Shown one piece after another: positions 1-8,805 of a stretch of 64,000 bases of DNA. The notes under the pieces are model-generated. The model was not told the origin of the DNA. It did not search any database and worked only from the letters and a program-made list of their open reading frames with translations. Made by a program: the position numbers and the translations under genes. The stretch spans positions 1-64,000 of the forward strand of contig NZ_CP017244.1 of NCBI RefSeq assembly GCF_001908375.1, in the 5' to 3' direction. Numbering within the stretch: position 1 is the stretch's first letter; each line of letters opens with the position of its first letter. This DNA is from Rhizobium etli 8C-3 (GTDB lineage: Bacteria > Pseudomonadota > Alphaproteobacteria > Rhizobiales > Rhizobiaceae).

Positions 1-764
1 GTTTACCGCAGTAAACTCGCACTTGACCGACCCCCAAACGACAGTCCCGCAACATTCATTGGCGCGATGCCGCATCCACCAGACTTCGCCTCTTCCTCAT
101 TTGCCGGCACGCCCAACGTTAAGGGTTGCGGTCCGTCCGAAGCGATCAAAGCCTCGTAGGCCATCCTGCCTGCCCGCACTGATGGGCGAGGCGCTGCAAT
201 CATATTTCAGGCCCAACCAAGCTGCTTCCTCGGGTCTGCAATAGGCGGAGTGTATCCGCTCCTCGACGCAGCATGAGCGCTTAACCGAGCCGGCGGCGCG
301 ACTTCAAACACCCTCGGGCGAAGCGATGGAATTGCGATAACATCGAAATTCGAGGGTCCGGCACCGATGGAAAAACTGGGGAGGCGCGTCATTCATTCGG
401 GCACGAGAAATCAAGGGATTGCAAGGGCTGAAACGGGAGCCGCAGTGACCGAACGAAATGTCGTGATTGTTTCCGTTAGATGTTGAATAGTCTGTGATAA
501 CAGACTGTTAGAGATCGGCTAAACTTGATCCGATCTCCCGGAAATCATGCTGCTATGGTACCTAAACGAGGCCCTATGGTCAAGGAACGCATCACGTCAG
601 GCGCCTCAGGTCGGCAGATGCGACATCGAACCAACCTTTCGGCAAAACCGGTGGCGCACACAGGTCGACGGCAGCCATTGAAGCGGACATTGCTCCAGAC
701 AGGCAGGAGAGAATGCTGCCTGCCCCGCGCCATCACCCCATCCCTTGCGTCGACGCGTCCGTCG
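1..764. other. Gene-poor window start
   Basis: I see no convincing gene in this stretch. The short open frames on both strands have no recognisable domains and no good ribosome binding site. The only clear structure is a pair of hairpins near 489-537. The stretch lies downstream of the minus-strand ABC transporter operon, so part of it may be that operon's untranslated tail. Confidence 0.5.
489..537. repeat. Two adjacent inverted repeats
   Basis: AGTCTGT (489-495) pairs with ACAGACT (500-506) across a 4-nt loop. GAGATCGG (511-518) pairs with CCGATCTC (530-537) across an 11-nt loop. No T-run follows on either strand, so neither is a classical terminator. They could end the minus-strand transporter transcript or be a regulator site. 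The role is unknown. Confidence 0.4.
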
Positions 765-1529
765 TCAACGGGTGAGATACTGGATGTAATGCCTGCCGTG
801 AACCGTCGACTTTTCGATATGAGCCCGGACCCCAAATACATCCCGAACAAGCTCTTCGGTCAAAACCGCTTCGGGGGTCCCCGCAGCAACCACGCGGCCG
901 TTACAAAGCACGGCCAGGCTGTCACAGAACATTGCCGCCAGATTGAGATCATGCAATGCGATGACGCAGGTGACCGGAAGCGTCGTGACGAGAACCAGCA
1001 GCTCCAGCTGATGCTGGATGTCGAGATGATTGGTTGGTTCATCAAGCAGCAATTCGGTCGGCGTCTGCGCAAGCGCGCGAGCAATGTGCGTGCGCTGGCG
1101 CTCTCCGCCTGACAGCGTGCGCCATAGCTGCAAGGCCTTGGCCGTCATGCCGACCTGTTCCAGTGCCGCATCGACCGCGTCTTCGTCTGTCTTGTCCCAC
1201 GGGGAGAGAGCGCCTCGATGCGGCGTTCGCCCGAGGCGCACGACATCCTTGACCGAAAGGTCCGCATCGGTTGTCGCTTGCTGCTCGACCAGTGCGATAC
1301 GCTGGGCAATCTCGCGACGCGCCATGGTGCTGATATCGCTCTCGCCCAGTCTGATGACCCCGCTCTTGACTTGCCGCAGCCGGCAGATGAGACGCAGAAG
1401 GCTCGATTTGCCAGAGCCATTGGGTCCGAGCAGACCCAGTGTCTTGCCCGGCGCAACATCAAGGCTGACGCCATCGACGATTACTGTACCGCCAGCGCAC
1501 CAGGCGACATTGCGCATCGATATGCTCAT
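765..1529 (-). CDS. ABC transporter ATP-binding protein, FecE/BtuD type
   Basis: This is the cytoplasmic ATPase of a metal-chelate or cobalamin importer (254 aa, normal length). It has a Walker A (GPNGSGKSS, about residues 35-43), the ABC signature LSGGERQR, Walker B LLLDEPTNHLD and the switch His in ALHDLNLA. The start overlaps the end of the upstream permease gene by 4 nt (ATGA type), so it is the last gene of a three-gene minus-strand operon: binding protein, permease, ATPase. The riboswitch upstream of the operon points to cobalamin or a B12 precursor as substrate. The family also serves ferric siderophores and haem, so the substrate is inferred. Confidence 0.9.
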   Translation of the reverse strand: MSISMRNVAWCAGGTVIVDGVSLDVAPGKTLGLLGPNGSGKSSLLRLICRLRQVKSGVIRLGESDISTMARREIAQRIALVEQQATTDADLSVKDVVRLGRTPHRGALSPWDKTDEDAVDAALEQVGMTAKALQLWRTLSGGERQRTHIARALAQTPTELLLDEPTNHLDIQHQLELLVLVTTLPVTCVIALHDLNLAAMFCDSLAVLCNGRVVAAGTPEAVLTEELVRDVFGVRAHIEKSTVHGRHYIQYLTR

Positions 1530-2566
1530 AGAGGCCTCCTTGCCTTGTAGAGGATGACAGCGAAGACGGGAGCGCCGAAAAGTGCCGTTACCACGCCAAC
1601 TGGAAGCACCTGCTGCGGGATGATCGTGCGCGAGACGATATCGGCAAGTACCATGAAGATCGCCCCGATCAACGCAGTTGCCGGCAGTAACCGCTCGTGA
1701 GCCGGACCGACCAGAAAGCGCGCCGCGTGCGGAATGACAAGACCAACGAAGCCGATCGAACCGACGATGCTGACGACGGCAGCGGTCATCACGGCCGTCA
1801 GTCCAAGAAGGGTAAGACGCACCCGCTTTACCGGTACGCCGAGCGCTGCGGCAGAGTCCGTACCGAAGGCAAAGGCATCCAGCACACGTGCGTGAAGCAT
1901 GCAGATAACAAAGCCGCCGGCGGCAATGGGGGTGACGAGCAAGACATCCGTCCAGCGCACGCCGCTGAGGCTCCCGAGCAACCAGAACATGATCCCCCTT
2001 GCCTGCTCGGCATTGGCCGAGGTCGTGACGATGTAGGACGTCAGTGCGTTGAAGAGCTGCGAACCGGCAACGCCTGCCAGGATGATGCGATCGGCGCCGC
2101 CGCCTGCGCCGGCGGCCAGAAGCGAGACGAGACCGAAGGCTGCCACCGCACCGAAAAAAGCTCCGGTGGAAAGGGTCAGAACGCCGGACCCGATGCCGAA
2201 GATCATGATGGCGACCGCGCCGGTCGAAGCGCCCGCCGAAATCCCAAGTACATAAGGTTCGGCAAGCGGATTGCGAAGCAGGGCCTGCAGTATGGCGCCC
2301 GTCATTGCAAGAGCCGCGCCGGAACCTGCTGAGACCAGGGCGCGGCTCAGCCGATAGTCCCAGATGATACCCTCATGGATCGGCTTGATCGCGAAGGAGG
2401 TGCCGAACATTCGGTTGGCAACAGCTTCTGCAATCGTCCGCAGCGGTATGGCGATTTCGCCGATCGACAGGGCAAGGCCTATCGCCAATGTCAGTGCAGT
2501 CATTGAAAGCAGGGACAAGACGGCAAAGCCGCCCCATCCGTTGCGCGGCCCGGCGTCCTTGCTCAC
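1526..2566 (-). CDS. FecCD/BtuC-family ABC transporter permease
   Basis: Inner-membrane permease of 346 aa, typical for the FecCD family, with about ten hydrophobic segments. Family-typical stretches are visible: LRNPLAEPYVLGISAGAS near residue 95, and GLVIPHAARFLVGP near residue 275, the cytoplasmic loop that contacts the ATPase. It overlaps the binding-protein gene upstream and the ATPase gene downstream by 4 nt each, so the three subunits are probably translationally coupled. It should form the channel dimer of a BtuC2D2-like importer. The cobalamin assignment comes from the riboswitch, not from this protein. Confidence 0.9.
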   Translation of the reverse strand: MSKDAGPRNGWGGFAVLSLLSMTALTLAIGLALSIGEIAIPLRTIAEAVANRMFGTSFAIKPIHEGIIWDYRLSRALVSAGSGAALAMTGAILQALLRNPLAEPYVLGISAGASTGAVAIMIFGIGSGVLTLSTGAFFGAVAAFGLVSLLAAGAGGGADRIILAGVAGSQLFNALTSYIVTTSANAEQARGIMFWLLGSLSGVRWTDVLLVTPIAAGGFVICMLHARVLDAFAFGTDSAAALGVPVKRVRLTLLGLTAVMTAAVVSIVGSIGFVGLVIPHAARFLVGPAHERLLPATALIGAIFMVLADIVSRTIIPQQVLPVGVVTALFGAPVFAVILYKARRPL

Positions 2567-3603
2567 TTCGCCAGTCCAAACTGCCTTATGGCTGCTGCAA
2601 GCGTTTCGATGCCGTCGACAAGGCGGATCGATGGGCTCATTGCCTGCGAGTCCATGACGACCACGTGTTTGTCTTCCACAGCGCTGATCCTGCTTGCCAC
2701 AGGATCGGTGTTCAGAAACCTAAGCTTGATGGCCGGATCGTCGGCAGCGTAGCGGCGACGGTCCATCCCGGCGATGACGATGATTGCAGGATTAAGACCG
2801 GCGACCGTTTCCCAGCCGACCAACGGCCATTCCTCGTTCGTGGCAATCACGTTCTTTGCCCCAAGGGCCTGCATGATATAGGCGGGCGCGCCGTTGCGGC
2901 CGGCCATGAAGGCCTCCCCGTCGATTTCCTTGCTGGAGAACCAGAATACGACCGGAATATCCGTCACCCTTGCCCCGGCAACCGATGCAATCGCCTTATC
3001 CTCACGTTCCTTCAGCCTTGCGACCAATGCCTCGCCGCGGTCTTGAACGTCAAAGATCGCGGCAAGTTCGGAAATCATCTGATAGATGACTTCGGTCTTC
3101 AGCATTTCCTTGCGGACACCATCACCACCCGTCGTATTGTCCTTGGCGGCGCAATCGGCCGGCGCGACATAGGTGTTGATGCCAAGCTTCGAAAACTGAT
3201 CGTAGGTTCCAACCGAGCCGTTCGAGCCGACATGCCACTCGAATTCGGCGGCAACCAGGTCGGGGCCAGTTGCCACCACCGCCTCGAAGCTCGGATCATT
3301 GTCGGCGAGCCGCTTGATTTTGCTGTTTTCCGCATCGAATTGTTTGAGCACTGGGCTGAACCAGACAGCCGTGCCCGTGACACGATCCGAAAGGCCGAGC
3401 GACAGCAGGATTTCGGTCATCGCCTGGCCGATCGATACGACCTTGTCCGGCGCCCTATCGAAGGTGACGGATCGGCCGCAATTGGCAATTGTCAGGGGGT
3501 AGCTGGTCGGAGCGGCAAAAGCGGCTGCAGAAATCGAAGAGGTTGCCCACGCCGCGAAGGCAAGGCGCAGAATGAACCGCCGAAGTTTTGGATCGGATGA
3601 CAT
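2563..3603 (-). CDS. Periplasmic substrate-binding protein, FepB/BtuF family
   Basis: Periplasmic binding protein of 346 aa for the adjacent permease and ATPase. I start it at the ATG whose protein begins MSSDPKLRRFIL, because a hydrophobic signal peptide with an AFAAP-like cleavage site follows directly. The longer frame to 3687 adds 28 residues in front of the signal. The two-lobed fold is suggested by an N-lobe (DKVVSIGQAMTEILLSLGL), a long linker helix around residues 170-200 and a C-lobe ending in a helical tail. Residue C-rich patches are absent, so it is not a lipoprotein. It is the first gene after the cobalamin riboswitch, so cobalamin or cobinamide is the likely ligand. Confidence 0.85.
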   Translation of the reverse strand: MSSDPKLRRFILRLAFAAWATSSISAAAFAAPTSYPLTIANCGRSVTFDRAPDKVVSIGQAMTEILLSLGLSDRVTGTAVWFSPVLKQFDAENSKIKRLADNDPSFEAVVATGPDLVAAEFEWHVGSNGSVGTYDQFSKLGINTYVAPADCAAKDNTTGGDGVRKEMLKTEVIYQMISELAAIFDVQDRGEALVARLKEREDKAIASVAGARVTDIPVVFWFSSKEIDGEAFMAGRNGAPAYIMQALGAKNVIATNEEWPLVGWETVAGLNPAIIVIAGMDRRRYAADDPAIKLRFLNTDPVASRISAVEDKHVVVMDSQAMSPSIRLVDGIETLAAAIRQFGLAK

Positions 3604-3871
3604 GGAAACACTCGTAGGGAATTGAGGATACGTCGGCACGGCGGCCTGAACGCTCCGATGTTGATGGGAAATGCTTGAGATGGTCACCGGCCATACGGGC
3701 GTGCGAGCCGACCGGCACGACAGGCTCTTGACCGGCAGCGGCTATGGTTTATTGAAAAGAGCGATCCGTTCCGTCTCACGCGGAAGGGGCCCGCGCCGAT
3801 CAGGGGCGTCAAAAGGAATCATCTCGTCTCCTGTTCCGGGCAACCCCGCCCGTTCAATTGGATCTCTCTTT
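3604..3871. other. Leader between riboswitch and binding-protein gene
   Basis: About 270 bases separate the riboswitch aptamer from the binding-protein start on the minus strand. No gene is evident. This would be the expression platform of the riboswitch, where a terminator or ribosome-binding-site sequestering fold would sit. I could not assign a single convincing terminator hairpin by eye. Confidence 0.4.
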
Positions 3872-4080
3872 GACGGCAGGTCTCCTGGCTCGCAGATATG
3901 CGCCGAACCATCTGCCTTCCCGTGAGAACCAGCTCACAGTGGCATGGCGCTTGGCGCCACGAGGATGATCGGCAATCCGCTTACAGTTGCGGGGGCAGCC
4001 ACGGTCTTGGTCCCTTTTGGGTCGTCCGCACCGTGTTCCCTATTAATCCCCTCGGCGTCTACTTCGGGGAACCGTCGCGC
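3872..4080 (-). promoter_or_regulatory. Cobalamin (B12) riboswitch
   Basis: On the minus strand this region carries the conserved blocks of the AdoCbl riboswitch in the right order. First comes GGTTCCCC with a later GGGAACACGGTG. Next is GCTGCCCCCGCAACTGTAAG (complement near 3981-4002). Then follows the B12 box, split as GCCACTG (complement near 3938-3944) and GGGAAGGC (complement near 3919-3926). The closing strand is GAGCCAGGAGACCTGCCGTC. It lies upstream of the binding-protein/permease/ATPase operon and should repress it when adenosylcobalamin is plentiful. It also lies just downstream of the AztD-like gene, so a read-through transcript from that gene would include it. Confidence 0.95.
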
Positions 4081-4130
4081 TCAGTTATGCCGAGCGCAAC
4101 CGCCACGTCAAGCCGTAGATCCAAGCAGGA

Positions 4131-5345
4131 TCAATGCACGGCGCCTGATCCCCCGACGGCGACGATGCTGAAAGGCAATCCCTCGACCGGGATGGTCCGA
4201 ATCTCTTTCATGGTCTCAATATCGATCACCCGCACAACGCTATGGCGAGGATCGGTGATTGCAATCTGATCGCCCGCAACTGCGAGCCGCGGGCGCGGAT
4301 CGCGCCAGTGACCATCCTTGCTGTAAGGCTCGGTGACGCGGGTCGACATCGTGATTTGACCGCTTAGAACGTCGACAAGATGCAGGTGCCCGTCCTCGGT
4401 CAGTACATAGGCATTCTTGACCCGCGCAGGATCGAGCGCGAAATCGATACGCCGGGTCGGCAGGTCGACCAAGCGATACGGCTCGGTGTTGTCTGGGTCG
4501 ATCAGGGCAATCTTGTCCTCGCCGTAGTTGCCCAGGAAAAATTGCATCGCCTTACCGCCGAGCAAGGCCGTCACTTTTCCCTTCGGCAGCTTGTCGCCAT
4601 ATTCCAGCATTTCAAGTTGCACGGTCTCATCCTTGCCAGGCCGCGCTATCAGGACGCCTTCCTCGCAACCGAAGGCAACGAGCTTTGCCGAGAAGGCTTC
4701 TCCGTGCAGCGCCGTGCAGGGTGTGATGCCTCCGACCTGTCTTCCGTTCGCGCCGAGAACACGTAGGCCCAGGCGCGGCGGCAGTTCATCCGGTTTGGTT
4801 TGCGCGTCGGTATCGGGAACCGAGACCAGCATGTTGCGCCCCATGGGCACGGCGACACCATGGTGAGGTGCCGTCGCGTCGATGAGCGTTTCGGATGCTG
4901 CGCCTTCCAGCAGATCTTCTTCAGAAACGAGCTTGGCTTTGCCTTCCCGATCGTAGAACAATACCACGTCGTCGCCATGCATGACGGCGTGGACCGGCCG
5001 CTTCCCGTCGAGTGCGGTCTGCAGCAGCAAAGGTGCGGATGTTTCCAGATCGCGATGCTCGCCGTGGTCGGAAATCGTCAAGCCGGTTTTGATCACCTGG
5101 ACGGCATTGGCCTCTGATTGGACGGCGAAAACGGTCTGGCCGGAATGACTGGCGGCCAGCGCCGCATAACCCTTTAACCCAAACTCGCCGATCTGTTCAC
5201 CGGTCTTGGCGTCGAATGCACGAGCCATGGGTGCCGTGTGGTCGGCGATGAACAGGCGCCATGTCTGCTGTTCCTCTTCAGCGGAGGCCGGGTTCACCAA
5301 GAGGCTTGCAGCAAAGGCGCCGGCGATCGTCAATCTGGGTAACAC
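4131..5345 (-). CDS. Zinc metallochaperone AztD-like beta-propeller protein
   Basis: Secreted protein of 404 aa with an N-terminal signal peptide (cleavage after NPASA) followed by TWRLFIADHTAPMARAFDA, the opening that I associate with AztD. In Paracoccus, AztD is a periplasmic beta-propeller that hands zinc to the AztC binding protein. The rest of the chain shows repeated blade-like segments (for example LVDVLSGQI and VIDIETMKEI) and His-containing turns (HHGVAVPMG, DDGHLHLVD-like) that could bind metal. A Zur-like box lies just upstream of the start. No aztABC importer genes are adjacent; the next minus-strand genes are the riboswitch-controlled importer. The AztD name is family-level and fairly confident; function here is inferred. 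Confidence 0.65.
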   Translation of the reverse strand: MLPRLTIAGAFAASLLVNPASAEEEQQTWRLFIADHTAPMARAFDAKTGEQIGEFGLKGYAALAASHSGQTVFAVQSEANAVQVIKTGLTISDHGEHRDLETSAPLLLQTALDGKRPVHAVMHGDDVVLFYDREGKAKLVSEEDLLEGAASETLIDATAPHHGVAVPMGRNMLVSVPDTDAQTKPDELPPRLGLRVLGANGRQVGGITPCTALHGEAFSAKLVAFGCEEGVLIARPGKDETVQLEMLEYGDKLPKGKVTALLGGKAMQFFLGNYGEDKIALIDPDNTEPYRLVDLPTRRIDFALDPARVKNAYVLTEDGHLHLVDVLSGQITMSTRVTEPYSKDGHWRDPRPRLAVAGDQIAITDPRHSVVRVIDIETMKEIRTIPVEGLPFSIVAVGGSGAVH

Positions 5346-5361
5346 AGGAAATCCCTTCTCT

Positions 5362-5383
5362 GATATGTAATAACATTACAATC
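5362..5383 (-). promoter_or_regulatory. Zur-like operator upstream of the aztD-like gene
   Basis: The sequence TGTAATAACATTACA (5366-5380) is a near-perfect inverted repeat with TGTAAT and ATTACA arms. It resembles the alphaproteobacterial Zur consensus, a TGTTATAACATTACA-like palindrome. It sits 16-38 bases upstream of the ATG, where a bound repressor would block transcription. It fits zinc-repressed expression of the metallochaperone-like gene. No binding data are available here. Confidence 0.65.
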
Positions 5384-5682
5384 TCTAGCGAAGTTCGAGA
5401 AACATGTCCACTCGTCGACGACAAAGATATCCGCCTTTGTATGATCGACCTGATCGACCTGAACGACCTGGGAGGTCGGAGGCGCTAATCACCCCAGGAA
5501 CCGCCGGTTCTCCTTCACGATCTCATTTTCGCCGCGTCGCTTGGGCTTCAGAGAGAGGCGTTCAATTGCCGATCATACCTGCGCCGCTGAACGAGCAAGA
5601 CAAAACAACGTATTGAAACGATCGACAGGTTCGCCAGACGTGTCGATGAAATCCTGAAATAGCGACAGGATCCACGCCAATA
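5384..5682. other. Intergenic stretch with short tandem repeat
   Basis: No gene is seen. Three imperfect 9-nt units of the form TGATCGACC/TGATCGACC/TGAACGACC lie around 5448-5475. Nothing else stands out before the end of the AAA ATPase gene. Confidence 0.4.
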
Positions 5683-6855
5683 TCATTTGCGACCGCCTGC
5701 GAGTTGTTCGCCAAGCTGGCGCAAAGGGAGCGCCTCGATATCATTGCCAAGAGGATACGCTTCGCTGCCTGGGTACACCACGATGCGGCGATCCGGCTCC
5801 AGATCGAGGCAGGCGTGGTGGAAACCCCGCTCTAGCTTTGGCGTGAGGCTTCTCTTGATCTCGATCGCCCAGCGGCGTTCACCGGGCAAGGTGACAACAA
5901 GGTCGATCTCGGCGCCGGCCGAGGTGCGATAGAAATTGGCGTGGGCACCCTCTGGCATAACTGCATGAAGGGTTTCGATCACGAAGCCTTCCCAACTCGC
6001 TCCGGCCACGGGGTGGCCGAGGACATCATCAAGCGTGGTCAAACCAAGCAGACTGTGGAGCAGGCCGGAATCGCGAACATAAACGCGCGGCGATTTCACC
6101 AGGCGCTTGCCGGCATTGCTGTGCCAGGGCTCGAGCCGACGCACCAAAAGCAGATCGACCATGAGGTCGAGATAAGAAGCGACTGTCTTGCCGTCGACCC
6201 CGATTGCGCGGGCGAAGTCCGCCGCATTGAGGAGGCCTGATTGGTGATGAGCGAGCATCGTCCAGAAGCGGCGTAGCGTTTCGGCTGGGATCCTCGGACC
6301 CAGAAGAGGGATGTCACGCTCGAGATAGGTCCGGATGAAATCGATGCGCCAGCGTTGGCTGACGGTGTCGTTCGCCGCCAGAAGGCTGTCGGGGAAGCCT
6401 CCTCTAACCCAAAGCTTGTTAAGTTCGCCGGCTCCGACCTCGAGGCCGTCTATGGGTGCGAGTTCCAGATAGGCGATCCGACCGGCCAGGCTCTCGCCAG
6501 ACTGTTTCAGGAGAGCCATGGAGGCCGAGCCAAGCAACAGGAAGCGGCCGCTGCGCAGTCCCATCCGTCGCCCCCGGTCGATCAGGCCGCGAAGGTTCTG
6601 GAACAGCTCCGGGACGCGATGGACCTCGTCGAGGATAACGAGTTTGTCCTCGTGTTCGGCAAGATAGAGTTCCGGCTCGGCGAGTTTGGCACGATCCGAT
6701 TCGGATTCGAGATCGAGATAGATGGACGGCCGTTGCTCGCCGACCTCCAATGCGAGGGTGGTTTTTCCTACCTGTCGGGGCCCGAGCAAGGCAACCGCTG
6801 GATTGTTATCGAGGAGCTCGACGAGCTCTGCTGTCTTCCGTCTTGGTATCATCAT
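5683..6855 (-). CDS. AAA ATPase with C-terminal DUF4143
   Basis: Predicted ATPase of 390 aa. The N-terminal P-loop domain has Walker A GPRQVGKTT (about residues 25-33), Walker B LVILDEVHR (about 76-84) and LLLGSAS as sensor. A winged-helix-like linker follows. The C-terminal DUF4143 domain has a nuclease-like core (SAGAEIDLVV ... WAIEIKRS). I use the MMIPRRK start because it precedes the conserved domain. The open frame runs 92 residues further upstream, but that part looks non-coding. The cellular role of this widespread family is not established. It often behaves as a stand-alone, horizontally mobile gene, and nothing in the neighbours suggests a partner. Confidence 0.85.
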   Translation of the reverse strand: MMIPRRKTAELVELLDNNPAVALLGPRQVGKTTLALEVGEQRPSIYLDLESESDRAKLAEPELYLAEHEDKLVILDEVHRVPELFQNLRGLIDRGRRMGLRSGRFLLLGSASMALLKQSGESLAGRIAYLELAPIDGLEVGAGELNKLWVRGGFPDSLLAANDTVSQRWRIDFIRTYLERDIPLLGPRIPAETLRRFWTMLAHHQSGLLNAADFARAIGVDGKTVASYLDLMVDLLLVRRLEPWHSNAGKRLVKSPRVYVRDSGLLHSLLGLTTLDDVLGHPVAGASWEGFVIETLHAVMPEGAHANFYRTSAGAEIDLVVTLPGERRWAIEIKRSLTPKLERGFHHACLDLEPDRRIVVYPGSEAYPLGNDIEALPLRQLGEQLAGGRK

Positions 6856-7129
6856 CCTCGCAATTATGGAGCTACGATCCACAATTGCAAGGTTAATTAG
6901 GCTGGAGCCTTGCAAATCCAGAAGATCTTGATAACTGCGCCCCTTGCGTGCCGATATTGCCCGTCGCTGGATGGCGCTCACGCCTCGATTGGCACGACTG
7001 GGCTTGATTGACGAAAATTGGATCAAGACGAACCTGGTCCCCTTTACGCTTTGCCCGTAAGGCAAGCGTGTGCGCGGCTTTTTTGCTGAGCACTTTGACT
7101 CTGGCCGCCGCCGCTCCATTGTTCCGTTC

Positions 7130-7618
7130 ATGATCTACTTTACGAGTGACACCCATTTCGCCGATCCACGTGTGCTGCGGATCGACCGCAGGCCGTTCCC
7201 CGATATGGCAGAGCACGACGTCGCGCTGATCAGGAACTGGAATGCCATCGTCGGAAAGGACGACGACATCTGGCATCTCGGCGACTTCATGTCGGCGAAA
7301 GGCGGCGACTGCGATCAGCTTCTTTCGATGCTGAATGGCCGCAAGCACTTGATTATTGGCAACTGTGATCCCGAGACGACGACGAAGGCCGAGAACTGGA
7401 CGAGCGTTCAGCATTATGCCGAGCTCGTTACAGACGAGCATCTTCTCGTGCTATGTCATTTTCCGTTCCGGACCTGGCACAAGATGGGCAAGAACTCGAT
7501 CAACCTTCATGGGCATTCGCATGGTCGGCTGAAGCCGATACCCCGGCAATATGATGTCGGCGTTGATGCGCGGGCTCTTCGACCGGTCACACTTGCGCAG
7601 CTGCTGTCTTTGCCGTGA
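7130..7618 (+). CDS. Small calcineurin-like metallophosphoesterase
   Basis: Cytoplasmic phosphoesterase of 162 aa. The two-metal motifs appear in order: DTHF (D7, H9), GDF (near residue 52), GNCD (near 80, usually GNHD), CHFP (near 112) and GHSHG (near 129). The last two are the histidine clusters of the active site. The ATG at 7130 begins directly with the first beta strand (MIYFTSDTHF), so upstream codons are unlikely to be translated. Homologues of this size are often phage- or plasmid-borne and of unknown substrate. The Asn-Cys-Asp in place of Asn-His-Asp is slightly unusual but common in this subfamily. Confidence 0.85.
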   Translation: MIYFTSDTHFADPRVLRIDRRPFPDMAEHDVALIRNWNAIVGKDDDIWHLGDFMSAKGGDCDQLLSMLNGRKHLIIGNCDPETTTKAENWTSVQHYAELVTDEHLLVLCHFPFRTWHKMGKNSINLHGHSHGRLKPIPRQYDVGVDARALRPVTLAQLLSLP

Positions 7619-7851
7619 CAACGTGCGGTCTCGATCATGGCTTCGATGGCGACTGACAATCCCGAGGCGCTGCGTTCCCCATCGCTGTTGCGACCGCGTG
7701 ACAGGGATTGCGTCTGGACAGAACAAATGGTCTTGGCGAACAAATGTCCCGCCCGGACCCGGTCGAATGAAAGAGCAACCTTCAGCGCCGACGCGGGCCA
7801 TGCTGGAAGGCCGCGAACATGGCGGCCCTCCAAGCAATCAGAAATAATGAC

Positions 7852-8349
7852 TCATGCAGCCTTCGTTGCCTTCACATTTGCCGAGGTTTGCGCAAGCTGG
7901 GTGAGCTTCTTGTCGGTTGCTTCCTCTTCGGCGAGACTTGCCTGAAGTAGAGGGACCGCGTCCTTCAGACCCAGCTGCTTGGCCCAGACGATCAGCGTGC
8001 CGTAGCGGGCGATCTCGTAGTGTTCGACGGCCTGCGCCGCAGAGATCAATCCTGCGTCCAGTGCGGGTGAGCCCTTGAATTCTTCCATGATCTCTTCGCC
8101 TTCGGCTATGATGCCCTGGATCGCCTCGCAGGTCTTGCCGCGAGCGGGCTTGCCGGCGATCTCGAACACTTGCACGAGCCGCTCGATCTGGCCTTCGGTT
8201 TCGTCACGGTGTTTCAGGAAACCCGCCTTGCCTTCCTCCGATTGCGCCGCGCGCGCCATCTTCGGCAAGGCTTTGAGGATTTGCTTTTCGGCGTAGTAGA
8301 TGTCCTTCAGCGTTTCGACGAACAGGTCGTTTAGCGTCTTTGCAGCCAT
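7852..8349 (-). CDS. DUF892 (YciE/YciF-type) ferritin-like protein
   Basis: Four-helix bundle protein of 165 aa in the ferritin-like superfamily. The chain opens with TLNDLFVETLKDIYYAEKQILKALPKM, characteristic of DUF892. Carboxylate and histidine metal-ligand candidates are spread over the helices: the E in YYAE near residue 21, HRDETEGQ near 47, and EHYEIARYG near 110. Members are induced by general stress in enterobacteria and rhizobia, but the biochemical role is not settled. A good Shine-Dalgarno (AGGAGAG) precedes the start. It stands alone on the minus strand, opposite a run of stress-related plus-strand genes. Confidence 0.9.
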   Translation of the reverse strand: MAAKTLNDLFVETLKDIYYAEKQILKALPKMARAAQSEEGKAGFLKHRDETEGQIERLVQVFEIAGKPARGKTCEAIQGIIAEGEEIMEEFKGSPALDAGLISAAQAVEHYEIARYGTLIVWAKQLGLKDAVPLLQASLAEEEATDKKLTQLAQTSANVKATKAA

Positions 8350-8574
8350 TCTGCTCTCCTATGGTTGGTAGCTAAGTGACGAACCTGAACGCGACGCAGC
8401 GCGGGTTGTTCCGATCAATGGCGACAAGCCCGTTGCCACCGGCATGCCCAACTCCAAAACCTCCGCCAGATGACGAAAAGCCGGTTTTCTTCGCAATAAA
8501 TGTCCAAGTGCATCACGTTTCACACGGAACCAGTGCTCCCGGAGAGTGTTTCCCTGACAACGAGGAGAGCTCAG

Positions 8575-8805
8575 ATGAAATATTTTTACAGGGTCGTCGG
8601 CGCGAAAGGGGAATTGGCAGAGACGAGCTGCGAGTTCGACGGAGTGCAGGCTGCAAAGGCCGAAGCCCGCCACGCACTTACCGAGACTGCCGCCGGCGGA
8701 TTGCCCGAAACCCCCGTCCACATGTTGTCGGTCGAGCTGTTCGACGAAAACCGCCTGCCAATCACTGAGCTTCGATTGATCCTTGAGGAAATCAGCAAGG
8801 AGTGA
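8575..8805 (+). CDS. DUF6894-type small protein
   Basis: Protein of 76 aa of the rhizobial DUF6894 type: it begins with an aromatic strand (MKYFYRVVG), then a central helix rich in Ala/Glu (QAAKAEARHALTE), then a C-terminal strand-helix. I use the ATG at 8575 because GAGGAGAG lies just upstream; the open frame to 8500 adds residues without similarity. Its stop overlaps the GTG start of the next gene, which suggests coupling. The function is unknown. Confidence 0.7.
   Translation: MKYFYRVVGAKGELAETSCEFDGVQAAKAEARHALTETAAGGLPETPVHMLSVELFDENRLPITELRLILEEISKE

Noticed and set aside
525..1112. Plus-strand open frame opposite the ABC ATPase
   Set aside because: It overlaps the ATPase coding sequence antisense and has no domain.
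2488..3600. Plus-strand open frame of 370 codons
   Set aside because: It is a shadow of the binding-protein gene on the minus strand.
5448..5475. Tandem 9-nt repeat as a CRISPR or iteron
   Set aside because: Only three imperfect units, too short and too few for either.
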